From NCBI RefSeq assembly GCF_002215495.1, contig NZ_CP021378.1, positions 1,169,846 to 1,233,845 of the forward strand: 64,000 nucleotides of DNA, read 5' to 3'. Position 1 is the stretch's first letter. Every line of letters begins with the position of its first letter. Positions 17,791-26,700 of this stretch are shown in pieces. A program made the position numbers and the translations under genes. The DNA comes from Porphyrobacter sp. CACIAM 03H1. GTDB lineage: Bacteria > Pseudomonadota > Alphaproteobacteria > Sphingomonadales > Sphingomonadaceae. The notes under the pieces were generated by a model. That model searched no databases, was not told the origin of the DNA, and worked only from the letters and a program-made list of their open reading frames with translations.

Positions 17791-19071
17791 TCAGGCGAAA
17801 TCGGCGCGGGCTTCCTCTTCCTCCGGACGGCGGATCACGGGGATCAGCAGCCGGAACCACGCCAGCGCGATCAGGTAGGAGGCGGCGGCGAAGACGAACA
17901 GCGGGACATAGCCGAGGCCGGCATCGAGCACCCGGCCCGTCACCAGGGAGATCGCCACCCCGCCCATGTTGCCCATGAAGGCGCCGAAGGCCGTCACCCG
18001 TCCGACTTTGGCCTGCGGCACCACGTCGGTGATGGTCGAGAAGATCGACAGGGAGAAGCCCTGGTGCCCGGCCATCACCAGGCCGATCATCACCGCCACC
18101 GGCCAGAAGCTGTCGAGCTGCAGGGCCAGCGGCAGCGGGGCGACGATCAGGGCCGACACCAGCATCACGCCCTTGCGCACCCGGTCGGGGCTGACCCCGC
18201 GCTCCAGCAGCCTCGTCGAAGCCCAGCCCGCCAGCAAGGCGCCGAGCCCGGAACCCGCGAAGGCAATCGCGAGCGGCACCGCCAGTTCGAGCGTCGAGAG
18301 GCCGAATTCCTTCCGGTAGTAATCGGCGAGCCAGAAATTGATGAACCACCAGGTCATGTCCGAAATGGCCTTGGCGACGACGATCCCCCAGGTCTGGCGG
18401 TTCGCGAGGATCGCGCCGTAGCGGTCCGTTGCCGGGGCGTCGGCGGGGCGTTGCTCTGCCGTCGCGGGGTCGTTGCGAAGTTGTTGTACGCCGTGGGCGA
18501 GCCATATCCACGCCAGGAGCGACAGAAATCCGCCGATCCCGCCCGCCACCAGCGCCCCGCGCCAGCCGACCTCGGTCGCCAGCAGCGGGATCAGGAACGG
18601 CATGGCGATCGTCCCCGCGCCCGCCAGCATGGTGGCAAAGCCGAAGGCGAAGCTGCGCGTGTCGGGCGGGAACAGCGCGGCGACGGTCTTGATCGTCAGC
18701 GGGGTCTGCACCGCCTCGGTCACCCCGAGGCCGACCCTCGCCGCGACCACCTGCCAGGTCGTCATCGCCCAGCCGTGGGCCATCGCCGCAAGGCTCCATG
18801 CCGACGCGCCGACCTGCATCGAGCGGTTGACCCCCAGCCGGTCGACCAGCCACCCCGTGAACAGAAAGGCGAAGGCGGCGGAGAACTGCGTCACCGCGGC
18901 GAGATCGCCGAAGTCACTGTCGGTCCAGCCGAAATCGGCCATCATGTCGGGCTTGAGGATGGCGATGATCGGGCGGTCCATCGCGTTGAACACCCCCGCG
19001 ATGCACAGCACCGTGAACAGCGACCAGCGCAAGCGGGGGGCGATAGGGGGGTGGGCGTGGTCGGCGGCCAT
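17791..19071 (-). CDS. MFS transporter, candidate sulfoquinovose (or its glycoside) importer
   Basis: 426 residues from ATG 19071, which has AGGA 6 bases upstream. Twelve-helix major facilitator with MDRPIIAILKPDM in helix 1, the loop motif GWLVDRLGVNRSM and a long central cytoplasmic loop. It looks most like the anion:cation symporter branch (ExuT-type hexuronate carriers), which fits an acidic sugar. It lies 108 bp after the TonB receptor and 115 bp before the YeiH gene on the same strand. I infer it moves the sulfo-sugar across the inner membrane, replacing the ABC importer of the Agrobacterium pathway. Confidence 0.8.
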   Translation of the reverse strand: MAADHAHPPIAPRLRWSLFTVLCIAGVFNAMDRPIIAILKPDMMADFGWTDSDFGDLAAVTQFSAAFAFLFTGWLVDRLGVNRSMQVGASAWSLAAMAHGWAMTTWQVVAARVGLGVTEAVQTPLTIKTVAALFPPDTRSFAFGFATMLAGAGTIAMPFLIPLLATEVGWRGALVAGGIGGFLSLLAWIWLAHGVQQLRNDPATAEQRPADAPATDRYGAILANRQTWGIVVAKAISDMTWWFINFWLADYYRKEFGLSTLELAVPLAIAFAGSGLGALLAGWASTRLLERGVSPDRVRKGVMLVSALIVAPLPLALQLDSFWPVAVMIGLVMAGHQGFSLSIFSTITDVVPQAKVGRVTAFGAFMGNMGGVAISLVTGRVLDAGLGYVPLFVFAAASYLIALAWFRLLIPVIRRPEEEEARADFA

Positions 19072-19128
19072 CACGGGTTCCTAGGCTTCCTCGGCAGGAC
19101 AGGGCAAGGGCGGCGCCCCAGACAAAGC

Positions 19129-19154
19129 GGGCCGCCGGATCGCTCCGACGGCCC
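19129..19154 (-). terminator. Hairpin between the TonB receptor and the MFS gene
   Basis: On the minus strand GGGCCGTCGGA-GCGA-TCCGGCGGCCC forms an 11-bp stem with one G-T pair and a 4-base loop, followed by GCTTTG. The T-run is weak, so it may be a partial terminator that lowers expression of the MFS gene relative to the receptor, rather than a full stop. Confidence 0.5.
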
Positions 19155-19181
19155 CCTGTTGCATCACGTTTCCGTTGCGGC

Positions 19182-21497
19182 TCAGCGCGTCCGGATGCGC
19201 AGGCTCACGCCGACATAGCGGTCCGCGTCGCGCGGGATCTGCAGGCGCCGCCCGTTCTCCACGTTGAGCAGCACATAGCCGACATCGGCGATGTTGCGGG
19301 CGTGGAAGGTCAGGCGATACTTGTCCTCGGGGTCCGACACGCCGACCGAGGCGTTCCAGATGCCGTAGGAGTCGATCGGGCCGGCATTGCCGAGGTCCGA
19401 GAACTGGCTGCTGGTGTGGCGGAAATCGGTGTTGAGGTAGAGCCGCGCCGCATCGCCGAGGTCGGTGGTGTAGTCGCCGCCGAGGGTCCAGACGAACTCC
19501 GGCGCGAGCGGCAGGCGGGTGCCGTTGCGCGCGTCGGGCGCGTTGGTCAGCGGGTTGGGGTTGAACTCCTTCACGCGGGCATCGGCATAGGCCGCGCTCG
19601 CCCGCAGGTTCAGCCCGTCGATCGGCGCGACGAGCAGGTCGGCCTCGAAGCCTTCCGACTTCACCGTGCCCGCGTTGGTCAGGTTCGAGACCGTGGCACC
19701 GTTGACGACGATGAAGTTGTTGGCCTGGAACCCGTCATAGGTGACGGTGAAGGCCGCCACATTGAGCTGCACGCGGTTGTCGAGGAACTGCGTCTTCGCC
19801 CCGATTTCGAAGCTGTCGGACAGCTCCTCGTCGATCGGCCGCGCGTTGTTGGGCGCGGTGTGGTTGAAGAAGACGTTGAAGGCCGGGCCCTTGTAGCCGC
19901 GGGTGTACGAACCGTAGAGCATGATGTCCTCGGTCGGTTCGAACTGGATCACCGCACGACCCGACAGGTTGCCGTTGGTGGTCGAGCCGCGGCTGGTGTT
20001 GGTGCCGTTGCCGCCGCTGGCGACGAGGCCGCCGGCGGGGTTCGCCACCACGCCCGGGCCGGTCGCCGGCAGGCCGGTCGTGGCATTGGCGCCCGGCGCG
20101 CGGGTGTGGGTGAACTCGAGGTCATCCCAGGTGTAGCGCAGGCCGCCGGTCAGCGAGAGCTGCTCGGTGAAGCGGTAGGTCGCCTGGCTGAAGATCGCGT
20201 AGTTCACCGAACGCACGTCGCTGCGCGAGGTGGCGAAGGGGAAGAGCGTGTTCACCCGGTCGTTGAGGTTGCAGGGCCGCGCCCCGGTGCGCGGATCGAC
20301 CGGCAGGGTCGAGCTGGCGCAGGTGACGTTGCGGCGGGTGAAGTCCTGCGAGTTGTCCGACTGCCAGGCAAAGACGCCGGCCTGGTAGAAGAACGGCTTG
20401 GTCTGGTCGGAGGCGATGCGGATTTCGGCCGAGACCTGCTCGGTCTTGACCACGCCGTCGTCGTGCAGCTCGCCCACGCCCACCAGCGGACGCGGCAGGA
20501 AGTCGCCCTCGCGCAGCTCGCGGTTGAACCAGTTGCGATAGCCCAGCACCACGCTCAGCGTGTGGGTGTCGCTGATCTCGAAATCGCCCGAGCCGGTGAG
20601 GCTCCACTGCTCGTCCTCGGTCGAGGTGACGAGGTTGTGGTTGATGAAGCGCTGCTTCTCGCCGATGGCGACGCCGCCGGGCAGGTTCAGTTCGGCATCC
20701 TGCTGTGCGCCGCGGCTGGCGCCGGTCACGTCGGCGCAGCAATCGTCGTCGGCCTTGTAGTAGTCGGCGATCAGGCGGACGCGGTTGCCGCCGTCGTCAT
20801 AGTCCATGATGCCGCGCACGCCGTAGCGCTCGTAGCCGTTGACCTTGCGGTTGGTGCCGCCGTTGATGTTGGTGATGTTGCCGTCGAAGCTGCCGTAGAA
20901 GCCGGTGAGGCGGGCGGTCAGGTTCTCGGCGATCGGGCCCGACAGGGCAGCGCGAAGGCGGTATTCCTCGCCCTCGAACCAGTCGGCATTGACCTCGGCC
21001 TGGAAGTCGTCGGTGCCGCCTTCCGAGACGATGTTGACAAGGCCCGCCGAGGCGTTGCGGCCGAACAGGGTGCCCTGCGGCCCGCGCAGCACTTCGAGCC
21101 GCTGGATGTCGACGAGGTCCATGAAGGCCTGGCCCGAACGGCTCAGCACCACGCCGTCGACAACGGTGGACACGCTGGGCTCGGCGGCGACCGAGAAGCT
21201 GATGGTGCCCACGCCGCGCATCACGATCGCGCTGTTGGCGCTGGTGGTGCCCTTGCGGAAGGTCACCGAGGGCACGACGGTCGAGATGTTCTCGAGGCTG
21301 AAGACGACCGCCTGATCCAGCCGGTCGCCCGAAACCGCGGTGATCGCGATCGGCACGTCCTGGACGTTTTCCTCGACCTTCTGCGCGGTTACGACGATTT
21401 CCTCGACCTGCGCGAAGGCCGGGGCGGTGGTGACGAGTGCGAGCGTGCTGGCCGAGAGGGCAAGCGTCTTGAGCGCGATACGGGTGGTGGCGGGCAT
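19182..21497 (-). CDS. TonB-dependent receptor of the sulfoquinovose locus
   Basis: 771 residues, full length. Signal peptide ends AFA/QVEE near residue 29; TonB box region EEIVVTAQKVEENVQD; plug domain with MRGVG and VLRGPQGTLFGRNASAGLVN; then the 22-strand barrel, ending RIRTR, unusual in not closing with F or W. The start ATG 21497 has GGGAGA upstream. It diverges from the sulfoquinovosidase gene across 165 bp that also hold a LacI-type palindrome, so both are probably controlled together. Likely substrate is sulfoquinovose or sulfoquinovosyl-glycerol, inferred only from position. Confidence 0.9.
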   Translation of the reverse strand: MPATTRIALKTLALSASTLALVTTAPAFAQVEEIVVTAQKVEENVQDVPIAITAVSGDRLDQAVVFSLENISTVVPSVTFRKGTTSANSAIVMRGVGTISFSVAAEPSVSTVVDGVVLSRSGQAFMDLVDIQRLEVLRGPQGTLFGRNASAGLVNIVSEGGTDDFQAEVNADWFEGEEYRLRAALSGPIAENLTARLTGFYGSFDGNITNINGGTNRKVNGYERYGVRGIMDYDDGGNRVRLIADYYKADDDCCADVTGASRGAQQDAELNLPGGVAIGEKQRFINHNLVTSTEDEQWSLTGSGDFEISDTHTLSVVLGYRNWFNRELREGDFLPRPLVGVGELHDDGVVKTEQVSAEIRIASDQTKPFFYQAGVFAWQSDNSQDFTRRNVTCASSTLPVDPRTGARPCNLNDRVNTLFPFATSRSDVRSVNYAIFSQATYRFTEQLSLTGGLRYTWDDLEFTHTRAPGANATTGLPATGPGVVANPAGGLVASGGNGTNTSRGSTTNGNLSGRAVIQFEPTEDIMLYGSYTRGYKGPAFNVFFNHTAPNNARPIDEELSDSFEIGAKTQFLDNRVQLNVAAFTVTYDGFQANNFIVVNGATVSNLTNAGTVKSEGFEADLLVAPIDGLNLRASAAYADARVKEFNPNPLTNAPDARNGTRLPLAPEFVWTLGGDYTTDLGDAARLYLNTDFRHTSSQFSDLGNAGPIDSYGIWNASVGVSDPEDKYRLTFHARNIADVGYVLLNVENGRRLQIPRDADRYVGVSLRIRTR

Positions 21498-21641
21498 TCG
21501 GTTTTCTCCCCTGCAAACTGATCGATTCTTTCGGGCGGCGATGCAAAGACCCTTGCCCGTGCGGTCGATCTTTCGGCGGTCGGGTTGCGCTTTCTGTCCT
21601 GATCTGTCAAGCGGTGTCAGAACCGGCCGAGGGACAGGCCG

Positions 21642-21653
21642 GCATACGTATGC
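21642..21653. promoter_or_regulatory. LacI-type operator palindrome upstream of sulfoquinovosidase
   Basis: GCATACGTATGC is a perfect 12-bp palindrome with the central CG that LacI-family operators have. It ends 9 bases before the sulfoquinovosidase ATG and is inside the 165-bp region shared with the divergent TonB receptor. The LacI gene of the same operon is the obvious candidate to bind it. Only one copy is seen here. Confidence 0.55.
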
Positions 21654-21662
21654 AGGGTGGGA

Positions 21663-23645
21663 ATGGTGCAGTTGGTGCCTTCGGACGGCGGATTGGGCTT
21701 GCGGCTCGCGGGCCGCACGGTCCTGCGCCATGCGCCGGATTGTCTTGCCATTTCCGTGGCTTCTGGCAATCCGACCGTGACGATGGTGCGCGGTAATTTC
21801 CGCCTGTCGGACGCCAGTGTGGCAGCATCGCCACTCATTCGCAGCAATCGCGCGGATGCGGACGGCTGGCTGCTCGAAAGCGCCGATTCCGCCGCGCGGG
21901 TGGCGGTGCGGCTGGATCGCGCGCGGCTTCACCTGAAGGCGTTGTCGGGCCATGACCGCATGACGCTCGATTTCGCGCTTGCCGAGGGCGATGTGCTGTG
22001 GGGCGGGGGCGAGCAGATGAGCCACCTCGTCCTCAATGGCCGCAACTTCCCGATCTGGACCAGCGAGCCCGGCGTGGGCCGCGAACCCGGCACACCGCTT
22101 ACCGACCAGGCGAGCGCCGACGGGAGTTTCGCGGGCGGAGATTACTGGACCACCAACTACCCCGAACCAACGGTGCTGTGTTCGGGCGGCTGGGCGCTGA
22201 GCCTCGCCAACGCGGAATATGTCGAACTTGATGCGCGCGAGCCCGGTAAGCTCAGGGTCCATGTATGGTCGGGCGAGGTCGCCATAGACCTGTTCGAGGG
22301 CGCGCCCGCCGATCTCGTCCGGCAACTGGGTGAAAGGTTCGGCCCGCGCCACGCCTTGCCCGACTGGGTGCTGGGCGGCGCGGTGGTCGGCCTCAAGCAG
22401 GGCGAGGCCTCCTTCGAGCGGCTCGAGGCCCTGATCGATGCGGGCGCGGCGGTATCGGGCCTGTGGTGCGAGGACTGGGTCGGCATCCGCGAGACCAGCT
22501 TCGGCCGCCGCCTGTTCTGGGACTGGCAGTGGAACCCCGCACGCTACCCTGACCTCCCCGCCCGCATCGCCGCCCTGAAGGCACGCGGCATCCGCTTCCT
22601 CGGCTATGTGAACCCCTATCTGGCGGTCGACGGCCCCCTCTACCCCGAAGCGGCAGCGAGGGGCCTCCTCGCGCTGCACCTCGGCCGGGACGAACCCTAC
22701 CTCGTCGACTTCGGCGAGTTTGACGCGGGCGTGGTCGATTTCACCAACCCCGCCGCCGCCGACTGGTTCGCCGAGGAGGTGATCGGTAAACGGATGCTCG
22801 ATTTCGGGCTCGACGGGTGGATGGCGGATTTCGGCGAGTATCTTCCCACCGACCTCAGGCTCCACGCCGGCGACCCGATGCAGGAGCACAACCGCTGGCC
22901 GGTGCGCTGGGCCGAGGTCAATGCCCGCGCCGTCGCCTCTCGTGGGCGGACCGGGGACGTGCTTTGGTTCATGCGCGCCGGCCACACCGGGGTGCAGGCG
23001 CATTGCCCGCTGCTGTGGGCGGGCGACCAGTCGGTCGACTTCAGCCGCCATGACGGCATCGGCACAGTCGTCACCGCCGCGCTCTCGTCCGGCCTCGTCG
23101 GCAATGCCTTCAGCCACTCCGACGTCGGCGGCTACACCAGCCTGTTCGGCAATGTGCGGACCGAGGATCTGATCCTGCGCTGGTACGAGCTGGGCGCCTT
23201 CAGCCCTGTTTTCCGCACCCACGAGGGCAACCGTCCGGACGACAATCTCCAGATCGACTCCACCCCCGCACTGGTCGAGGGCTTCGTCCGCTGGAGCCGG
23301 GTACATGAGGCGCTGGCCCCCTACGTCCGCCACCTCGTCTCCGAGGCGCAGGTGACGGGCCTTCCCGCCCAGCGCGCGCTGTTCCTGCACTACCCCGATG
23401 ATCGCGAGACCTTCACGATCCAGGACCAGTATCTCTATGGTGCGGACATTATGGTGGCACCGGTGATCGAAGCGGGGGCGGCGATGCGCAAGGTCTATCT
23501 GCCGGAGGGCGATTGGCGGCACCTGTGGAGCGGCGAGGGCTTCGCTCCCGGCTGGCACGAGGTGGCCGCGCCGATCGGACAGCCGCCGGTCTTCTACCGC
23601 GCAGGCAGCGCCTTCGCGCCGCTGTTTGAGGAGCTCGCCGCATGA
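21663..23645 (+). CDS. smoI: GH31 sulfoquinovosidase
   Basis: 660 residues; frees sulfoquinovose from sulfoquinovosyl-glycerol and related glycosides. ATG 21663 is chosen over GTG 21657. Compared with E. coli YihQ: catalytic nucleophile D389 (GWMADFGEYLP), acid/base D455 (WAGDQSVDF), and sulfonate-binding R283 and W286 (FGRRLFWDW) and Y491 (SDVGGYTSL) are all present. K245 and E270 (WCEDW) replace the two Gln of YihQ, which is the KERW form known from Agrobacterium-type enzymes. No signal peptide, so it acts in the cytoplasm. The stop overlaps the LacI start (ATGA). This residue set is what separates sulfoquinovosidases from ordinary alpha-glucosidases. Confidence 0.9.
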   Translation: MVQLVPSDGGLGLRLAGRTVLRHAPDCLAISVASGNPTVTMVRGNFRLSDASVAASPLIRSNRADADGWLLESADSAARVAVRLDRARLHLKALSGHDRMTLDFALAEGDVLWGGGEQMSHLVLNGRNFPIWTSEPGVGREPGTPLTDQASADGSFAGGDYWTTNYPEPTVLCSGGWALSLANAEYVELDAREPGKLRVHVWSGEVAIDLFEGAPADLVRQLGERFGPRHALPDWVLGGAVVGLKQGEASFERLEALIDAGAAVSGLWCEDWVGIRETSFGRRLFWDWQWNPARYPDLPARIAALKARGIRFLGYVNPYLAVDGPLYPEAAARGLLALHLGRDEPYLVDFGEFDAGVVDFTNPAAADWFAEEVIGKRMLDFGLDGWMADFGEYLPTDLRLHAGDPMQEHNRWPVRWAEVNARAVASRGRTGDVLWFMRAGHTGVQAHCPLLWAGDQSVDFSRHDGIGTVVTAALSSGLVGNAFSHSDVGGYTSLFGNVRTEDLILRWYELGAFSPVFRTHEGNRPDDNLQIDSTPALVEGFVRWSRVHEALAPYVRHLVSEAQVTGLPAQRALFLHYPDDRETFTIQDQYLYGADIMVAPVIEAGAAMRKVYLPEGDWRHLWSGEGFAPGWHEVAAPIGQPPVFYRAGSAFAPLFEELAA

Positions 23646-24646
23646 GCCGCGCCAACATCAAGGATGTCGCCGCCCGCGCGGGCGTGGCGGTCAAGACGGT
23701 GAGCCGCGTGCTCAACGGCCATCCCTATGTCAGCGCCGAACTCAAGGCGCGGGTCGAGCAGGCGATGGCCGAACTCGACTACCGCCCCTCGGTCGCGGCG
23801 CGCATCCTCTCGGGCGCGAAGTCGGGGCAGGTCGCGCTGATCTACGACAACCACAGCCCCTACTACATGTTCCAGATCCAGAAGGGCTGCTGGGATGTGT
23901 GCCACGAGGGCGGCATCCGCCTCCTCGCCCAACCGGTCGACGTCGCCGATCCGCGCGTCGGCGATCAGGTGCGCGGGCTGGTGAGCGAGACCCATGTCGA
24001 CGGCATCATCCTCTCCTCGCCCGTCACTGACTGCGATCCGGTACTGCGCGCGCTCGAGACGATGGACGTGCCCTTTGTGCGCATCTCGCCGGGGACCAAC
24101 CACGCGCTGACGTCCAGCGTGTTCATGGACGACGCGCAGGCCGCCGACGACATGACCACCCACCTAATCAACGCCGGGCACCGCCGCATCGGCTTCATCA
24201 AGGGCCACGCCAACCACATGGCCTCCGACGATCGGCTGTTCGGCTACCGCCGCGCCCTCGACCGCGTCGGCATTCCCTTCGAGCCGAGCCTCGTGGTCGA
24301 CGGGGAGTTCGACTTCGACAGCGGCGTGGCCGGCGCGCGGGCCCTGCTCGACCAGCCCGGCCGCCCCACCGCGATCTTCGCCTCGAACGACGACATGGCG
24401 GCGGGCGTGCTCGCCGTGGCGCATGACCGGGGCATCAAGGTTCCGGACGAGCTGTCGGTCGCGGGCTTCGACGATACCACGCTGGCGCGCACCGTCTGGC
24501 CGCCGCTCACCACCATTCGCCAGCCGATGGCGGACCTTGCCCGCACGGCAACGCAGATCCTGATCGCGGGCGGGGACCTCACCCACAAGCGCCTGCCCCA
24601 CGAACTCGTCGAGCGCGCCTCGGTCGCGCCCCCAAAGAGGAACTAA
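23642..24646 (+). CDS. LacI-family regulator of the sulfoquinovose genes
   Basis: 334 residues. N-terminal LacI helix-turn-helix IKDVAARAGVAVKTVSRVLN with hinge helix SVAARILSGAKSG, followed by a periplasmic-binding-protein-like effector domain (about 60-330) with IFASNDDMAAGV and SVAGFDDTTLARTVWPPLTT. It lies between sulfoquinovosidase and the aldo-keto reductase with a 4-base overlap upstream and a 2-base gap downstream, so it is co-transcribed with the enzymes it probably represses. The likely operator is the palindrome at 21642-21653; the inducer would be sulfoquinovose or its glycoside (inference). Confidence 0.88.
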   Translation: MSRANIKDVAARAGVAVKTVSRVLNGHPYVSAELKARVEQAMAELDYRPSVAARILSGAKSGQVALIYDNHSPYYMFQIQKGCWDVCHEGGIRLLAQPVDVADPRVGDQVRGLVSETHVDGIILSSPVTDCDPVLRALETMDVPFVRISPGTNHALTSSVFMDDAQAADDMTTHLINAGHRRIGFIKGHANHMASDDRLFGYRRALDRVGIPFEPSLVVDGEFDFDSGVAGARALLDQPGRPTAIFASNDDMAAGVLAVAHDRGIKVPDELSVAGFDDTTLARTVWPPLTTIRQPMADLARTATQILIAGGDLTHKRLPHELVERASVAPPKRN

Positions 24647-24648
24647 CC

Positions 24649-25563
24649 ATGAGTGAACTGCCCCTGCCGCCCGCGACCCGCCGCCTCGGCCCGAGCGATA
24701 TCGAGGTTTCGCCCATCGCCTGGGGAATGTGGCGCCTCGCGGAGAACGGCCGCACCGCTGCCGATGCCGCCAGGCTGGTGCACGCGGCGCTCGACGCCGG
24801 GATCACCTTCCTCGACACCGCCGACATCTACGGCTTCGACGGGCAGGGCGGCTTCGGCGATGCCGAGGCGCTGCTCGGCGAGGTGCTGGCGGCCGATCCT
24901 TCCCTGAGGGACCGCATGGTGCTCGCCACCAAGGGCGGCATCCTCCCGCCGCTGCCCTACGACCAGAGCCCGGACTATCTGAGGAAAGCGATCGACGATT
25001 CCCTGCGCCGCCTTCAGGTGGACAGCGTCGACCTGTGGCAGATCCACCGCCCGGACATCCTCGCCCACCCGCAGGAGGTCGCCCGCGTGCTCGACGATGC
25101 GGTGGCATCGGGCAAGGTCAGGACGCTCGGCGTATCCAACTTCACCATGAGCCAGATCGCGGCGCTCCAGCACTTCCTGGGGCAAAAGCTGGTCTCGACC
25201 CAGCCCGAGATCAGCCCGCTGCGCATCACCTGCTTCGAGAATGGCGAACTGGATCAGGCGATGCTGCTGGGCCTGACCCCGCTGGCATGGTCGCCGCTCG
25301 GCGGCGGCAGGCTCGCCGCGCCGGAAAGCGAACGCGACAAGGCCGTGGCCGCCGCGCTCGACATCGTGGCCGAGGCCCAGGGGGTCTCGCGTACGGTCGC
25401 CGCCTACAGCTGGCTGATGGCGCACCCGGCGGGCATCGTGCCCATCATCGGCTCGCAGAATGCCGAGCGGATTGCCGAGGGTGCCGAGGCGCTGCGGGTG
25501 CGCTGGACGCGCGCCGAGTGGTACGCGGTGCTGGTCGCGGCGCGGGGCGTGCCGCTGCCTTGA
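24649..25563 (+). CDS. smoB: Aldo-keto reductase, candidate 6-oxo-glucose reductase
   Basis: 304 residues, a TIM-barrel aldo-keto reductase with the full catalytic tetrad: D56 and Y61 (FLDTADIYGFDG), K95 (ATKGG) and H133 (WQIHRPD). The NADP-binding end carries VSNFTMSQIA and IIGSQNAERIAEG. In the oxygenolytic sulfoquinovose pathway this family member (SmoB) reduces 6-oxo-glucose, the product of the monooxygenase, to glucose. It follows the LacI gene after 2 bases, with GAGGA before the ATG. The pathway role rests on the sulfoquinovosidase and the SsuD/SmoC-type neighbour. Confidence 0.85.
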   Translation: MSELPLPPATRRLGPSDIEVSPIAWGMWRLAENGRTAADAARLVHAALDAGITFLDTADIYGFDGQGGFGDAEALLGEVLAADPSLRDRMVLATKGGILPPLPYDQSPDYLRKAIDDSLRRLQVDSVDLWQIHRPDILAHPQEVARVLDDAVASGKVRTLGVSNFTMSQIAALQHFLGQKLVSTQPEISPLRITCFENGELDQAMLLGLTPLAWSPLGGGRLAAPESERDKAVAAALDIVAEAQGVSRTVAAYSWLMAHPAGIVPIIGSQNAERIAEGAEALRVRWTRAEWYAVLVAARGVPLP

Positions 25564-25614
25564 GTCAAAAGCTTCGGGGGCACGGATCGAAAGTTTGGAC
25601 GAGGAACGGATAGA

Positions 25615-26700
25615 ATGACTCAACAATGCGAAATCGCGTGGTTTTCCGCGCTGTGTGACGACGACTACGAGTTCCTCGGCGTGCCCGACAAATACCTCCA
25701 GTCGAGCTGGGAGCATTGCCGCAACATCGTGCTGCGTGCCGAGGAGGGCGGGTTCGACAACATCCTGCTGCCCTCGGGCTACCAGCTGGGCGTCGACACC
25801 ACGATCTTCGCCGCCGCCGTCGCCACGCAGGTCAAGCGCATCAAGCTGCTGTGGGCGACCCGCATGGGCGAGGACTGGCCGCCGCAGCTCGCGCGCCGCA
25901 TCGCCACGCTCGACCGTATCCTCGGCCCGAACGCCGCCGGCACCGGCGGGCGCCTCAACGTCAACATCATCTCCTCCGATATGCCGGGCGAAAAGATCGA
26001 GAGCGGCCCGCGCTACCGCCGCGGCACCGAGATCATGAAGATCGTCCGCACCCTGCTCAACGGCGAGCATCTCGACTTCGACGGCGAGTTCTACAAGCTC
26101 AAGCTCGATCCGCCGCGGATCTCCACGCTCTCGGGCAAGTGCCCGCCGTTCTATTTCGGCGGCCTTTCCCACGAGGCGCGCGAATGCGCGGCCGAGGCGG
26201 CGGACGTCTACCTGATGTGGCCCGATACGATGGACAATGTCCGCGCCAACATCGCCGACCTCAAGGAACGCGCGGCGAAGTATGGCCGCACCCTCAAGTT
26301 CGGCTACCGCGTCCATGTCATCGTGCGCGAAACCGAGGAGGAAGCGCGCCACTACGCCGACCGGCTTCTGTCGAAGCTGGACGATGAGGCGGGCCGCGCG
26401 ATCCGCGAGAAGAGCCTCGATGCCAAGAACTACGGCGTCCAGCGCCAGCAGGAACTGCGCGGGGCCGCCGATGGCGACGGTTTCGTCGAGGAGAACCTCT
26501 GGACCGGCATCGGCCGGGCGCGCTCGGGCTGCGGGGCGGCGATCGTCGGCACGCCCGACCAGGTGCTCGCCAAGCTGCGCGCCTATCAGGCCGAAGGGAT
26601 CGAGGCCTTCATCCTCTCGGGCTATCCGCACATGCAGGAGGCCGACCTCTTCGCCCGCCATGTCCTGCCGCACATCCAGCACGGACCGCTCGAGATGTGA
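25615..26700 (+). CDS. smoC: FMNH2-dependent sulfoquinovose monooxygenase (SsuD/SmoC family)
   Basis: 361 residues of the luciferase-like alkanesulfonate monooxygenase family. Regions shared with SsuD include TLDRILGPNA, PFYFGG, FGYRVHVIVRETEEEA with H234, NLWTGIGRARSG with R303, and FILSGYPHMQEA with Y337; the SsuD cysteine near residue 54 is not conserved. It would use reduced FMN and oxygen to cleave the C-S bond, giving sulfite and an aldehyde. It lies 51 bases after the aldo-keto reductase with GAGGAAC before the ATG and ends the plus-strand operon. Reduced flavin most likely comes from the FMN reductase at 14523-15095. Sulfoquinovose as substrate is inferred from the linked sulfoquinovosidase. 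Confidence 0.87.
   Translation: MTQQCEIAWFSALCDDDYEFLGVPDKYLQSSWEHCRNIVLRAEEGGFDNILLPSGYQLGVDTTIFAAAVATQVKRIKLLWATRMGEDWPPQLARRIATLDRILGPNAAGTGGRLNVNIISSDMPGEKIESGPRYRRGTEIMKIVRTLLNGEHLDFDGEFYKLKLDPPRISTLSGKCPPFYFGGLSHEARECAAEAADVYLMWPDTMDNVRANIADLKERAAKYGRTLKFGYRVHVIVRETEEEARHYADRLLSKLDDEAGRAIREKSLDAKNYGVQRQQELRGAADGDGFVEENLWTGIGRARSGCGAAIVGTPDQVLAKLRAYQAEGIEAFILSGYPHMQEADLFARHVLPHIQHGPLEM

Noticed and set aside
16582..19071. Whole block as a mobile or horizontally gained island
   Set aside because: Base composition and codon use look like the neighbours, and there is no integrase, tRNA or flanking direct repeat.
21498..23558. Long minus-strand frame joined in front of the TonB receptor opposite the sulfoquinovosidase
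   Set aside because: It lies opposite a well-supported gene and has low-complexity composition. The receptor starts at 21497 with its own signal peptide and ribosome site.
21663..23645. Call as ordinary alpha-glucosidase of GH31
   Set aside because: Sulfonate-binding R283, W286 and Y491 and the KERW pattern set it apart.
25615..26700. Call as a general luciferase-like or F420-dependent enzyme
   Set aside because: The blocks RVHVIVRET, NLWTGIGRARSG and SGYPH match SsuD-type FMNH2 sulfonate monooxygenases specifically.
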